Assembly (NCBI GenBank): GCA_965224845.1
Contig: CBDDAJ010000015.1
Span: forward strand, 707,827-771,826
Reading direction: 5' to 3'
Origin: Wocania_A sp965224845
Lineage (GTDB): Bacteria > Bacteroidota > Bacteroidia > Flavobacteriales > Flavobacteriaceae
Length of the DNA: 64,000 nucleotides
Numbering within the stretch: the first letter of the stretch is position 1; each line of letters begins with the position of its first letter. The position numbers and the translations under genes were made by a program. Shown piece after piece: positions 1 through 8,202 of this stretch. The notes under the pieces were generated by a model, which made no database searches, was not told where the DNA came from, and was given only the letters and a program-made list of their open reading frames with translations.

Positions 1-870
1 TCTTTTTAACGACTTCATGTTCTACAGCTATATCTAAGATCTCTCCAACTTTGCTTACACCTTCACCATACATAATATCAAATTCTGCTAATTTAAAAGG
101 CGGAGCTACTTTATTTTTTACAACTTTAACACGGGTTTTATTACCCAAAACAGAACCATTGCTATCTTTAATTTGGGTAGAACGTCTAATATCTAATCGA
201 ACCGAAGCATAAAATTTTAAGGCATTACCACCCGTGGTTGTTTCTGGGTTACCAAACATCACTCCAATTTTTTCACGTAATTGGTTAATAAAAATGACGG
301 TACAGTTGGTTTTGCTTATCGACCCGGTAAGTTTTCTTAAAGCTTGAGACATTAAACGCGCATGTAAACCCATTTTTGAATCTCCCATTTCGCCTTCAAT
401 CTCACTTTTAGGAGTTAATGCAGCGACAGAATCTACCACAACAATATCGATAGCACCAGATCGAATTAAATTATCGGCAATTTCAAGTGCCTGTTCTCCA
501 TTGTCCGGTTGAGAAATAATTAAATTGTCAATATCAACTCCTAATTTTTCAGCATAAAACCTGTCAAAAGCATGTTCTGCATCAATAAATGCTGCAATAC
601 CACCAGCCTTTTGTGCTTCAGCAATGGCATGTAATGTTAAAGTCGTTTTTCCAGATGATTCAGGACCGTAGATTTCAATAACACGCCCTCGCGGATAACC
701 ACCAACCCCCAGGGCAATATCTAAGCCTAAAGACCCAGATGGAATAGCATCAACATCTTCAACAGCTGCATCACTCATTTTCATTACAGTTCCTTTACCA
801 TAGGCTTTGTCTAATTTATCTAAAGTAAGTTTTAGTGCTTTTAATTTTGCTTCTTTTTCGTTGCTCATTT
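1..870 (-). CDS. recA: Recombinase RecA (3' end cut by window edge)
   Basis: RecA is the ATP-dependent strand-exchange protein of homologous recombination and the SOS co-protease. About 290 N-terminal residues are visible. They include the Walker A loop GPESSGKTT, the stretch IDAEHAFD, the Walker B region DIVVVDSVAAL, and the L2 loop region beginning INQLREKIGVMFGNPETTTGGNALKF. The family is about 340 residues long, so roughly 50 C-terminal residues lie beyond base 1. The start at 868-870 gives MSNEKEAKLKALKL, the usual flavobacterial N-terminus. It is divergent from trhO, with 307 bases between the two starts. No frame interruption is seen. Confidence 0.97.
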
Positions 871-897
871 CTATATTTTTTTCTGAAGTAATAGCAG

Positions 898-928
898 CTA
901 AAATACTATAACTTTTATCAGAATACAA
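898..928 (-). promoter_or_regulatory. Putative recA promoter
   Basis: Read on the minus strand there is a TTG (926-928), a 20-base spacer and TATTTTAG (898-905). This is one base from the Bacteroidota -7 consensus TAnnTTTG. It lies 28 bases upstream of the recA start. I see no obvious LexA-type palindrome. The assignment is an inference from consensus and position only. Confidence 0.3.
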
Positions 929-990
929 TTTTATCACGCAACCTTTTTAAACATTTTGCATCTACTAATAAATACAGGAAAATTTTTGCT

Positions 991-1044
991 ATGAAATTTA
1001 CCTACAATGGTTTGAATATAGAACTAACTCGAACTATTTTATAA
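991..1044 (+). other. Tiny ORF (17 aa) just before a terminator
   Basis: An ATG at 991 opens a 17-codon frame (MKFTYNGLNIELTRTIL) whose stop overlaps the first bases of a strong hairpin. It lies alone in the divergent recA/trhO spacer, about 130 bases ahead of trhO. It could be a leader peptide, part of a small RNA, or chance. No ribosome binding site is diagnostic in this phylum, so coding capacity is unproven. Confidence 0.15.
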
Positions 1045-1077
1045 GCACTTTAATTCAATTAAAGTGCTTTTTTTATA
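1043..1077 (+). terminator. Rho-independent terminator in the recA-trhO spacer
   Basis: The arms aagcacttta (1043-1052) and taaagtgctt pair perfectly and are followed by a run of seven T. It is odd that the terminator faces no annotated plus-strand gene: recA runs the other way and trhO begins 100 bases later. It therefore implies a short plus-strand transcript starting between about 900 and 1040. Confidence 0.7.
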
Positions 1078-1107
1078 CTATTTACAAGCTCTATTCTTTA
1101 AAAATTG

Positions 1108-1115
1108 TACTTTTG
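1108..1115 (+). promoter_or_regulatory. Putative -7 element for trhO
   Basis: TACTTTTG matches the Bacteroidota -7 consensus TAnnTTTG exactly. It lies 62 bases upstream of the trhO ATG and downstream of the preceding terminator. There is no good TTG at the -33 position. A small hairpin (ccgc-ttcat-gcgg, near 1138-1150) would sit in the 5' untranslated region. Confidence 0.4.
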
Positions 1116-1177
1116 CGCTTTAAAATATTTCTTTAATCCGCTTCATGCGGCTTTAACCTTAAAAACATTAGTATAGC

Positions 1178-2251
1178 ATGCAACTGTACAATAAATTAAG
1201 CGCTAAAGAAAGAGCCGAATTAATCGATAAAGCAGGAAAAAATCGATTAACGCTTTCTTTTTACCAATACGCTAAAATCAGCAATCCTCAAGAGTTTAGA
1301 GATCAATTATTTATTACTTGGAACAACTTAGATGTTTTAGGTAGAATTTATGTGGCGCAAGAAGGCATTAATGGTCAGTTGTCTCTACCGGCTGATCGTT
1401 TTAATGCTTTTAAATCGCATTTAGATACAATAGATTTTTTAAAAGGAATACGTTTAAATGTTGCTGTAGAACAAAACAATAAATCGTTTTTAAAACTTAA
1501 AGTAAAAGTTCGGGATAAGATCGTTGCCGACGGTTTAAATGATGATACTTTTGATGTTACTAATAAAGGAGTTCATGTAGACGCAAGCACGTTTAATAAA
1601 CTTATTGAAGATGATAAAACGGTGTTGGTAGATATGCGAAATCATTACGAGAGCGAAATAGGCCATTTTAAAAATGCAGTTACTCCTGATGTAGATACTT
1701 TTAGAGAATCGTTAGATATTATTGAAGACGATTTAAAAGCTCATAAGGCAGATAAAAACCTGGTGATGTATTGCACAGGAGGTATTCGTTGTGAAAAGGC
1801 AAGTGCTTATTTTAAGCATAAAGGGTTTAAAAATGTATATCAGTTAGAAGGAGGAATTATTGAATATACCCGGCAAGTAAACGAAAACAATTTAGAGAAT
1901 AAGTTTATTGGGAAGAATTTTGTTTTTGATGAACGAAGAGCCGAAAAAATTAGTGACGATATAATTGCTTGTTGCCACCAATGTGGAAAGCCAGCCGATG
2001 TACATACCAATTGTGCTAACGATGCTTGCCATTTATTATTTATTCAATGTGACGCATGTAAACGCGATATGAATAATTGTTGTTCAACAAATTGTAAAGA
2101 AATACATGCCTTACCTTACGAAGAACAAAAAGCACTTCGTAAAGGGCAGAGTAATAGTAATGATATATTTAAAAAAGGACGAGCAGATCATTTGCCGTTT
2201 AAAAAAGATTTAAGAAACATTTTTGAGACCCTAAAAGCCAAAAAAAAATAA
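1178..2251 (+). CDS. trhO: tRNA uridine(34) hydroxylase TrhO (rhodanese family)
   Basis: TrhO (YceA family) performs oxygen-dependent hydroxylation of U34 in tRNA to 5-hydroxyuridine, widening wobble decoding. The 357-residue protein has an N-terminal acylphosphatase-like region (about 1-110, with GRIYVAQEGINGQLS) and a rhodanese domain (about 130-240). The domain's active-site loop CTGGIRCEKA carries the catalytic cysteine. The C-terminal third (270-320) is rich in cysteines (CCHQCGKPAD, CDACKRDMNNCCS), which suggests metal binding. The gene is followed after 8 bases by trhP, whose family makes the same base by an oxygen-independent route, so a shared transcript is likely. Confidence in the family is high; the reaction is known from E. 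coli, not tested here. Confidence 0.93.
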   Translation: MQLYNKLSAKERAELIDKAGKNRLTLSFYQYAKISNPQEFRDQLFITWNNLDVLGRIYVAQEGINGQLSLPADRFNAFKSHLDTIDFLKGIRLNVAVEQNNKSFLKLKVKVRDKIVADGLNDDTFDVTNKGVHVDASTFNKLIEDDKTVLVDMRNHYESEIGHFKNAVTPDVDTFRESLDIIEDDLKAHKADKNLVMYCTGGIRCEKASAYFKHKGFKNVYQLEGGIIEYTRQVNENNLENKFIGKNFVFDERRAEKISDDIIACCHQCGKPADVHTNCANDACHLLFIQCDACKRDMNNCCSTNCKEIHALPYEEQKALRKGQSNSNDIFKKGRADHLPFKKDLRNIFETLKAKKK

Positions 2252-2259
2252 AATCGACT

Positions 2260-3504
2260 ATGCATAAAATAGAACTAATGGCACCGGCGGGAAACTTTGA
2301 ATCCCTTCAAGCAGCTTTAGATAATGGAGCAGATTCGGTTTACTTTGGAGTAGAACAATTAAATATGCGCGCCAGAGCATCTATTAATTTTACATTGGAT
2401 GATTTACCAGAAATTTCAAAGCGATGTAAAGCAAAAAATGTTCGTACATACCTTACGTTAAATACCATTATTTACGACCATGATTTGTCAATAATAAAAA
2501 CCCTGATAAATAAGGCGAAACAATCAGGCATTACGGCTGTTATAGCCATGGATCAGGCCGTTATTATGGCGGCAAGAGAAGCTGGGGTAGAGGTGCATAT
2601 TTCAACTCAAATAAATATTACTAATATTGAAACCGTAAAGTTTTATGCTATGTTTGCCGATACTATGGTGTTGAGTCGCGAACTAAGCTTACGTCAAGTA
2701 AAAAAAATAACCGAGCAAATAGAAAAAGAACAAATAAAAGGGCCGTCAGGAAAGCTAGTTGAAATTGAAATTTTTGGTCATGGTGCATTATGTATGGCGA
2801 TTTCCGGTAAGTGTTATATGAGCTTGCATTCGCAAAATTCATCAGCCAACAGAGGAGCCTGTAAACAAAATTGCCGAAAAAAATATACGGTTGTAGATCA
2901 AGAAACAGGCTTTGAAATGGAACTTGATAACGAATATATTATGTCTCCAAAAGACTTATGTACCATTGATTTTTTAGACGATGTAGTGGATGCAGGAATT
3001 AAAGTTTTAAAAATTGAAGGACGAGGTCGTGCTCCAGAATATGTCGCTAAAGTTATTAAATGTTACCGCGAAGCTATTGATAGTATTGCCGAAGGAACAT
3101 ACAGTAAAGACGAAGTTGTTTCTTGGATGCAAACACTCGAAACGGTTTATAATAGAGGGTTTTGGAGCGGGTACTATTTAGGTCAGAAATTAGGAGAATG
3201 GAGTAAAGGTTCTGGCTCTCATGCTACCCAAAAGAAAGTATATATAGGCAAAGGTGTTCACTTTTTCCCAAAAGCTAAAATAGGCGAATTTAAGATTGAA
3301 GCTTACGATGTGGCTATTGGTGATACTATTTTAATTACTGGAGCAACCACCGGAGCTCAAGAACTGGAGGTTACAGAAATGTTAGTTAACGATGAAAAAT
3401 TAGAAAAAGGCACAAAAGGAGATTCTGTCACTATACCATTGCCTTTTAGAATTCGTCAATCGGACAAACTTTATAAAATTGTAGAACATAAAGTTGAAGC
3501 TTAA
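2260..3504 (+). CDS. trhP: Peptidase U32-family tRNA hydroxylation protein TrhP
   Basis: This 414-residue U32-family protein matches TrhP (YegQ). TrhP makes 5-hydroxyuridine at tRNA position 34 in a prephenate- and Fe-S-dependent way. It opens with ELMAPAGNFESLQAAL, the typical TIM-barrel start, and contains the U32 signature around HGALCMAISGKCYMS (residues about 173-187) followed by NRGACKQNCR. These cysteines fit the cluster-binding set. The C-terminal region (340-414) is the usual beta-barrel add-on. It is preceded by trhO at 8 bases, and its stop abuts the ferredoxin ATG. Older databases call this a collagenase-like protease; the tRNA role is better supported by the operon context. Confidence 0.88.
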   Translation: MHKIELMAPAGNFESLQAALDNGADSVYFGVEQLNMRARASINFTLDDLPEISKRCKAKNVRTYLTLNTIIYDHDLSIIKTLINKAKQSGITAVIAMDQAVIMAAREAGVEVHISTQINITNIETVKFYAMFADTMVLSRELSLRQVKKITEQIEKEQIKGPSGKLVEIEIFGHGALCMAISGKCYMSLHSQNSSANRGACKQNCRKKYTVVDQETGFEMELDNEYIMSPKDLCTIDFLDDVVDAGIKVLKIEGRGRAPEYVAKVIKCYREAIDSIAEGTYSKDEVVSWMQTLETVYNRGFWSGYYLGQKLGEWSKGSGSHATQKKVYIGKGVHFFPKAKIGEFKIEAYDVAIGDTILITGATTGAQELEVTEMLVNDEKLEKGTKGDSVTIPLPFRIRQSDKLYKIVEHKVEA

Positions 3505-3735
3505 ATGGTAGTTGTTACTTTACAACGCGATAAGTGTATTGGCTGTAATTATTGTGTAGAGCTGGCAGCGAGTCAGTTTCAAATGTCGAAAAAAGATGGA
3601 AAAACCGTTTTACTCCAATCAAAAGAAAAGAAAGGATTTTTTACAGTAAAATCTAATGACGAAACTATTTTAGACAATTGCGAAAAAGCGGCCAAAGCTT
3701 GTCCTGTTAACATTATTAGTGTAAAAAGCGTTTAA
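3505..3735 (+). CDS. Small ferredoxin next to trhP
   Basis: This 76-residue protein has one clear cluster-binding run, CIGCNYCVE (residues 11-18), and a second cysteine pair near the C-terminus (CEKAAKACPV). That fits a 4Fe-4S ferredoxin of the short bacterial type. The fourth cysteine of a second cluster is not evident, so a single cluster is likely. Its ATG begins one base after the trhP stop, so the two are surely co-transcribed and probably translationally coupled. I infer that it passes electrons to, or helps load clusters in, TrhP. No direct evidence is available from sequence alone. Confidence 0.85.
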   Translation: MVVVTLQRDKCIGCNYCVELAASQFQMSKKDGKTVLLQSKEKKGFFTVKSNDETILDNCEKAAKACPVNIISVKSV

Positions 3736-3825
3736 AAATTTATGCAAAACAATTGTTTTAGTACAATTAAAACGCTCAACTTTTAAAGTCAGTATAATAA
3801 TTATATCTTTACCTCGAGAAGTATC

Positions 3826-3846
3826 TTTTGAAACGATGTTTCAAAA
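3826..3846. promoter_or_regulatory. Perfect 9-bp hairpin in the ferredoxin-ricT spacer
   Basis: The arms ttttgaaac and gtttcaaaa flank a 3-base loop. There is no strong T-run after it, so it may be a weak terminator for the trhO-trhP-ferredoxin unit or an operator. The 214-base spacer around it shows no ORF. Confidence 0.35.
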
Positions 3847-3905
3847 ATCTACTTTAAAATTGTCATTCTCGTGTATATGGGAATCTAAATGAATTATAAA
3901 CCTTC

Positions 3906-3933
3906 ATTCGTAATAATCTAATTATTAGCGAAT
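3906..3933. promoter_or_regulatory. 28-base imperfect palindrome upstream of ricT
   Basis: The arms attcgtaataat and attattagcgaat are complementary apart from one bulged base, with cta at the centre. It ends 16 bases before the ricT start. It could be an operator or a 5' UTR hairpin that masks translation start. The regulator is unknown. Confidence 0.3.
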
Positions 3934-3949
3934 TCAACATATAAAATAT

Positions 3950-5137
3950 ATGGCTTGTAACAGTTGTTCAACTGGAAAAGACGGTCAACCAAAAGGATGC
4001 AAAAATAATGGTACCTGCGGAACAGATAGTTGTAATAAATTAACTGTTTTTGATTGGCTTGCAAATATGTCACTTCCTAACGGTGAAAAACCATTCAACT
4101 GGATTGAAGTTCGTTTTAAGAACGGGCGAAAAAATTACTATAAAAACACCGAAAATTTAACTTTAAGTATTGGCGATATTGTGGCAACTCAAGCGCAATC
4201 TGGTCATGATATTGGTATGGTTACCCTTGCGGGAGAATTGGTACGTGTTCAAATGAAACGTAAAAACATCTCAACTGAGGGTGATGATATTTTAAAAATA
4301 TACAGAAAAGCAAGTCAAAAAGATATTGATATTTGGCAAAAAGCGCGCGACAGGGAAGAGCCAATGAAAGTTAAAGCACGGCAGTTTGCTATTGATTTGA
4401 GGCTGCAAATGAAAATTTCAGATATCGAATTTCAAGGCGATGCCAGCAAAGCAACATTTTATTATACTGCAGAAGAACGTGTAGATTTTAGAGAGCTTAT
4501 AAAAGTTTTTGCCCGCGAGTTTAGAACACGTATAGAAATGAAACAAGTAGGTTTTAGACAAGAGGCAGCCAGACTTGGGGGTATTGGATCTTGTGGGCGC
4601 GAATTGTGTTGTTCTACCTGGTTAACAGATTTTCGTTCGGTAAGCACATCGGCAGCACGCTATCAGCAATTATCTTTAAACCCTCAAAAGTTAGCAGGAC
4701 AATGCGGGAAGTTAAAATGCTGTTTAAATTATGAATTAGACACTTATTTAGATGCCTTAAAAGATTTTCCTAAAACAGATATTAAGCTTAAAACCGAAAA
4801 AGGGATTGCCGTTTGCCAGAAAACCGATATTTTTAAAGGACATATGTGGTATGCTTACGAAGGGGAATGGATGAATTGGCATAAAATAACTACAACTCAA
4901 GCCAACGAAATTATAGAAGCCAATAAAAAAAATAAAAGAATTGCAAGCCTTGAAGAATATGCTTCAGATCTTATTGAAGATACTAAAACAGAATTTGAAA
5001 ACGTTGTAGGACAGGATAGTTTAACACGTTTTGATAGTCCAAAACGCTATAACAAACGTAAAAACAATAAGAACAGAAACAATAGAAACAGAAAAAACAA
5101 AAGAAAACCTCAAAAAAATAAAAATGAAGCTAAGTAA
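3950..5137 (+). CDS. ricT: PSP1-domain protein, RicT/YaaT family
   Basis: RicT (YaaT) belongs to the Fe-S-containing Ric complex that guides RNase Y-dependent RNA processing in Firmicutes; its role in Bacteroidota is not settled. The 395-residue protein begins with a cysteine cluster (CNSCSTG, then CKNNGTCGTDSC, residues 3-28) not seen in all relatives. The PSP1 core (about 60-270) contains GGIGSCGRELCCS and LAGQCGKLKCCLNYE, the conserved cysteine pairs. The last 35 residues are a low-complexity, very basic Lys/Arg/Asn tail that could bind RNA. It overlaps the gldH start by 14 bases. The linkage of this gene with gldH is common in Flavobacteriaceae. Confidence 0.85.
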   Translation: MACNSCSTGKDGQPKGCKNNGTCGTDSCNKLTVFDWLANMSLPNGEKPFNWIEVRFKNGRKNYYKNTENLTLSIGDIVATQAQSGHDIGMVTLAGELVRVQMKRKNISTEGDDILKIYRKASQKDIDIWQKARDREEPMKVKARQFAIDLRLQMKISDIEFQGDASKATFYYTAEERVDFRELIKVFAREFRTRIEMKQVGFRQEAARLGGIGSCGRELCCSTWLTDFRSVSTSAARYQQLSLNPQKLAGQCGKLKCCLNYELDTYLDALKDFPKTDIKLKTEKGIAVCQKTDIFKGHMWYAYEGEWMNWHKITTTQANEIIEANKKNKRIASLEEYASDLIEDTKTEFENVVGQDSLTRFDSPKRYNKRKNNKNRNNRNRKNKRKPQKNKNEAK

Positions 5138-5618
5138 TGTGTTATTATTTTGTTTAGTTTTTGCTCTTGTTTTGGTGTCATGCGATTCAAATCGCGTATT
5201 CGATACCTATAAATCTGTTCCAAGCTCATGGCATAAAGACAGCATTATAAGCTTTAAGGTGAATCCGCCAGATTCCACAAAGGCATATAATTTGTTTGTT
5301 AATTTACGAAACACGAACGATTATAAATTTAACAATCTGTTTTTAATAGTCGAGATGGTTTTTCCTCATGGGAAAACAATAAAGGATACTTTAGAATATA
5401 GGATGGCAGACCCAAACGGAAAACTTTTGGGTACAGGAATGTCTGGTGTTAAAGAAAATAAGCTGTGGTATAAAGAGCAAGTTGTTTTTAAGGAAACAGG
5501 AGCATATACTGTTAACATTCAGCATGCCATGAGAGAAAACGGAAAGGTTAATGGTGTTATAGAGCTTGATGGTATAACAGATATAGGTTTTAGAATAGAA
5601 AAAACCCAAAACGATTAA
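5124..5618 (+). CDS. gldH: Gliding motility lipoprotein GldH
   Basis: GldH is one of the lipoproteins needed for gliding and T9SS function in flavobacteria. I place the start at 5124 because MKLSNVLLFCLVFALVLVSC gives a clean lipoprotein signal with the lipobox cysteine at residue 20. An upstream ATG at 5031 would bury that signal behind 31 basic residues encoded in the ricT tail. The mature part begins DSNRVFDTYKSVPSSWHKD, the typical GldH N-terminus, and the total is 164 residues, the family norm. It overlaps ricT by 14 bases and precedes the penicillin-binding protein gene. Two large T9SS cargo proteases in this window are consistent with its system being active. Confidence 0.9.
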   Translation: MKLSNVLLFCLVFALVLVSCDSNRVFDTYKSVPSSWHKDSIISFKVNPPDSTKAYNLFVNLRNTNDYKFNNLFLIVEMVFPHGKTIKDTLEYRMADPNGKLLGTGMSGVKENKLWYKEQVVFKETGAYTVNIQHAMRENGKVNGVIELDGITDIGFRIEKTQND

Positions 5619-5624
5619 TGGCTC

Positions 5625-5690
5625 TTCGAGTAATTTTATCACACTCAGCAGTGGTTACTGAGCGTAGTCAAAGTAAGTCGAAGTGATTTA
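5625..5690. repeat. Short GTCGAAGTG-type intergenic repeat
   Basis: The gldH-PBP spacer carries ctgagcgtagtcaaagtaagtcgaagtg-like text (about 5658-5685), with two imperfect copies of gtc(g/a)aagt. Sequences of this kind are scattered between genes in many flavobacterial genomes. Only one locus is visible here, so dispersal is from general knowledge. Confidence 0.3.
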
Positions 5691-5727
5691 AGAATAGTAT
5701 CGAGACGTATTTAATATTCAAAATTAA

Positions 5728-8079
5728 ATGGCAAAAACAAAATCAAAAAAAGAATCAAAAAGCATACAAGATTTTTCGAAGTACATTCGTTGGTTTTGGA
5801 TGTTATTTTCAGGAGGCGTTCTGGCAGTAATCCTTGTGTTTCTAACGGCTTCATGGGGGTGGCTTGGTGAAATGCCAGACCACACACAATTGGAGAATCT
5901 CAAATCCAATTTAGCAACCGAAATTATTTCTTCAGATGGAGTAACCTTAGGGAAGTTTTATTTTAATGATAACAGAACTCCTGTTAACTATGGTGATTTA
6001 TCACCACATTTGGTTGATGCCTTAATAGCTACGGAAGATGAACGATTTCATGAGCATGCCGGGATTGATGCCAGAGGAACATTAAGGGCAGCCGTTTTTT
6101 TGGGTAATAAAGGAGGAGCAAGTACAATTACTCAGCAATTGGCAAAATTGTTTTTTACAAAAAAAGCATCGGGTAATATTATTAAAAGGGTTTTCCAAAA
6201 AACTAAAGAATGGGTAATAGCAACGCGATTAGAACGTCAATATACCAAAGAAGAAATTATGACGCAGTATTTTAATAAATACGATTTTGGTAATAATGGC
6301 GATGGTATTCGCAGTGCTTCACGTATTTATTTTAATAAAGAGCCTATTGACTTAGAAATAAAAGAAGCGGCTATGTTGGTTGGTATGTTTGTTAATTCAT
6401 CTTTATATAATCCAAGAAGGAATCCTGTAGGTGTAAAAAACAGACGAAATCTGGTATTATACCAAATGTTCAGGAATGGATACATAACAGAAACGGTTAA
6501 AGATTCACTTCAAAAAACCGAGTTAGATTTAAATTATACGCCGCAATCACATCGTGATGGAATTGCTACCTATTTTAGAGGATATCTTTCTGGTTTTATG
6601 AAAGATTGGATAAAAAAGAATCCAAAACCAGATGGTACGAAATGGAGTTTATATAACGACGGACTAAAGATTTATACAACTATCGATTCGCGTATGCAGA
6701 AATATGCGGAAGATGCTGTGCAACGACATATGCCAAGGTTACAAGCAGAGTTTTTTCATCAAAACACGCCTGAAAGAAACCCTACTGCGCCGTTTTTAGA
6801 GTTAACACGAGGCGCTATTGATACGCTAATGCTTAGATCAATGAGACGAGGAAAGCGATGGAATCATTTAAAATACGATTTAAAAAAATCTAATAAAGAA
6901 ATAGAAGCATCGTTTTATAAGCCAGTGCAAATGACTGTATTTGAATGGAAAGACGGAAAGCCTTCAGAGAAAGACACCATTATGAAGCCTATTGATTCGA
7001 TGCGTTATTACAAATCGTTTTTGCGCCCGGGAATGATGTCTATGAACCCACAAACGGGTCATGTAAAAGCCTGGGTTGGAGGCATGAATTACAGGCATTT
7101 TCAATACGATATGGTAAAACAAGGAAAACGTCAAATAGGTTCAACTTTTAAACCATTCGTATATGCAACTGCAATTGATCAATTGCATAAATCGCCATGT
7201 GATAAATACCCGGACACTCCATATTGTATAGAAGCAAACAAGCATGGAAACCCTGAGCCATGGTGTCCTAAAAACTCTAATGGAGATAGTGACTATGGAG
7301 GAAAAAGAACTTTAAAAAATGCTTTAGCAAATTCTGTTAATACTATTACAGCAAGACTTATTGATGAGGTAGGCCCACAAACTGTTGTAGATTTGGCAAA
7401 AAAATTAGGAATTGAATCTGAAATTTTACCAGTACCGGCAATTGCTTTAGGAGTTCCAGAAATTAGCGTTTATGAAATGGTTGGAGCCTATTCCACTTTT
7501 GCTAATAAAGGGGTGTATACAAAACCAGTTATGGTGACTAGTATTGAAGATAAAAATGGTACTATTTTATACCAGTTTACCCCAGAAACTAATGATGTGT
7601 TAAGTGAAGAAACCGCGTATGTAACTGTAAAACTTATGGAAGGGGTTACGCAATCGGGTTCAGGAGTTCGTTTAAGAACAAAGGGAGCAGATGCTTATAG
7701 AGCAGATTTCAGAGAAGTAGTAACTGGTTATCCTTACGAATTTAAAAACCCTATAGCAGGAAAAACAGGAACCACTCAAAACCAAAGTGATGGCTGGTTT
7801 ATGGGAATGGTACCTAATTTGGTTACTGGCGTATGGGTAGGTGGAGAAGAAAGATCAGTACATTTTAAAACTACTAAATATGGGCAAGGAGCAGCAATGG
7901 CTTTGCCTATTTGGGGACTATATATGAAAAGCTGTTATGCAGATAAAGATTTAAATATTTCAAAAGAAGACTTTGAAGCACCAGAAAACCTTTCTATAAT
8001 AGTTGACTGTTCTAAGGTTAAAGATGAAACGAATACAGATGATGGAAGTGATGATATACCTGATGATCTGGATTTCTAA
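5728..8079 (+). CDS. mrcA: Penicillin-binding protein 1A (transglycosylase/transpeptidase)
   Basis: A class A PBP that polymerises and cross-links peptidoglycan in the periplasm. The 783 residues run as cytoplasmic tail (1-25), one membrane segment (about 28-50), a GT51 glycosyltransferase domain (about 60-240, with EDERFHEHAGID and GGASTITQQLAK), a linker, and a transpeptidase domain. The transpeptidase shows the catalytic SxxK as S472-TF-K475, SVN at 536-538 and KTGT at 679-682. All key residues are intact. The C-terminal tail is acidic (DDGSDDIPDDLDF). It follows gldH at 109 bases and ends in a strong terminator. Confidence 0.95.
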   Translation: MAKTKSKKESKSIQDFSKYIRWFWMLFSGGVLAVILVFLTASWGWLGEMPDHTQLENLKSNLATEIISSDGVTLGKFYFNDNRTPVNYGDLSPHLVDALIATEDERFHEHAGIDARGTLRAAVFLGNKGGASTITQQLAKLFFTKKASGNIIKRVFQKTKEWVIATRLERQYTKEEIMTQYFNKYDFGNNGDGIRSASRIYFNKEPIDLEIKEAAMLVGMFVNSSLYNPRRNPVGVKNRRNLVLYQMFRNGYITETVKDSLQKTELDLNYTPQSHRDGIATYFRGYLSGFMKDWIKKNPKPDGTKWSLYNDGLKIYTTIDSRMQKYAEDAVQRHMPRLQAEFFHQNTPERNPTAPFLELTRGAIDTLMLRSMRRGKRWNHLKYDLKKSNKEIEASFYKPVQMTVFEWKDGKPSEKDTIMKPIDSMRYYKSFLRPGMMSMNPQTGHVKAWVGGMNYRHFQYDMVKQGKRQIGSTFKPFVYATAIDQLHKSPCDKYPDTPYCIEANKHGNPEPWCPKNSNGDSDYGGKRTLKNALANSVNTITARLIDEVGPQTVVDLAKKLGIESEILPVPAIALGVPEISVYEMVGAYSTFANKGVYTKPVMVTSIEDKNGTILYQFTPETNDVLSEETAYVTVKLMEGVTQSGSGVRLRTKGADAYRADFREVVTGYPYEFKNPIAGKTGTTQNQSDGWFMGMVPNLVTGVWVGGEERSVHFKTTKYGQGAAMALPIWGLYMKSCYADKDLNISKEDFEAPENLSIIVDCSKVKDETNTDDGSDDIPDDLDF

Positions 8080-8107
8080 TGCGTTAGCTTATTATATCTT
8101 AATAAAT

Positions 8108-8138
8108 AAAAAACCATTCTTTTTTAGAATGGTTTTTT
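8108..8138 (+). terminator. Terminator after the penicillin-binding protein gene
   Basis: A perfect 13-bp stem (aaaaaaccattct / agaatggtttttt) with a T5 loop, which ends in T-rich sequence. It is symmetrical enough to work on either strand, but the only upstream gene is on the plus strand. Confidence 0.8.
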
Positions 8139-8202
8139 ATTTGATAAAATTTTGATGTAATTATTCAATTATTCGTAATTTTATACAGCAAAAATTTAGA
8201 TA

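Noticed and set aside
5031..5123. Longer gldH starting at 5031
   Set aside because: It would place 31 basic residues, coded within the ricT tail, before a clean lipoprotein signal peptide. The start at 5124 fits the family.
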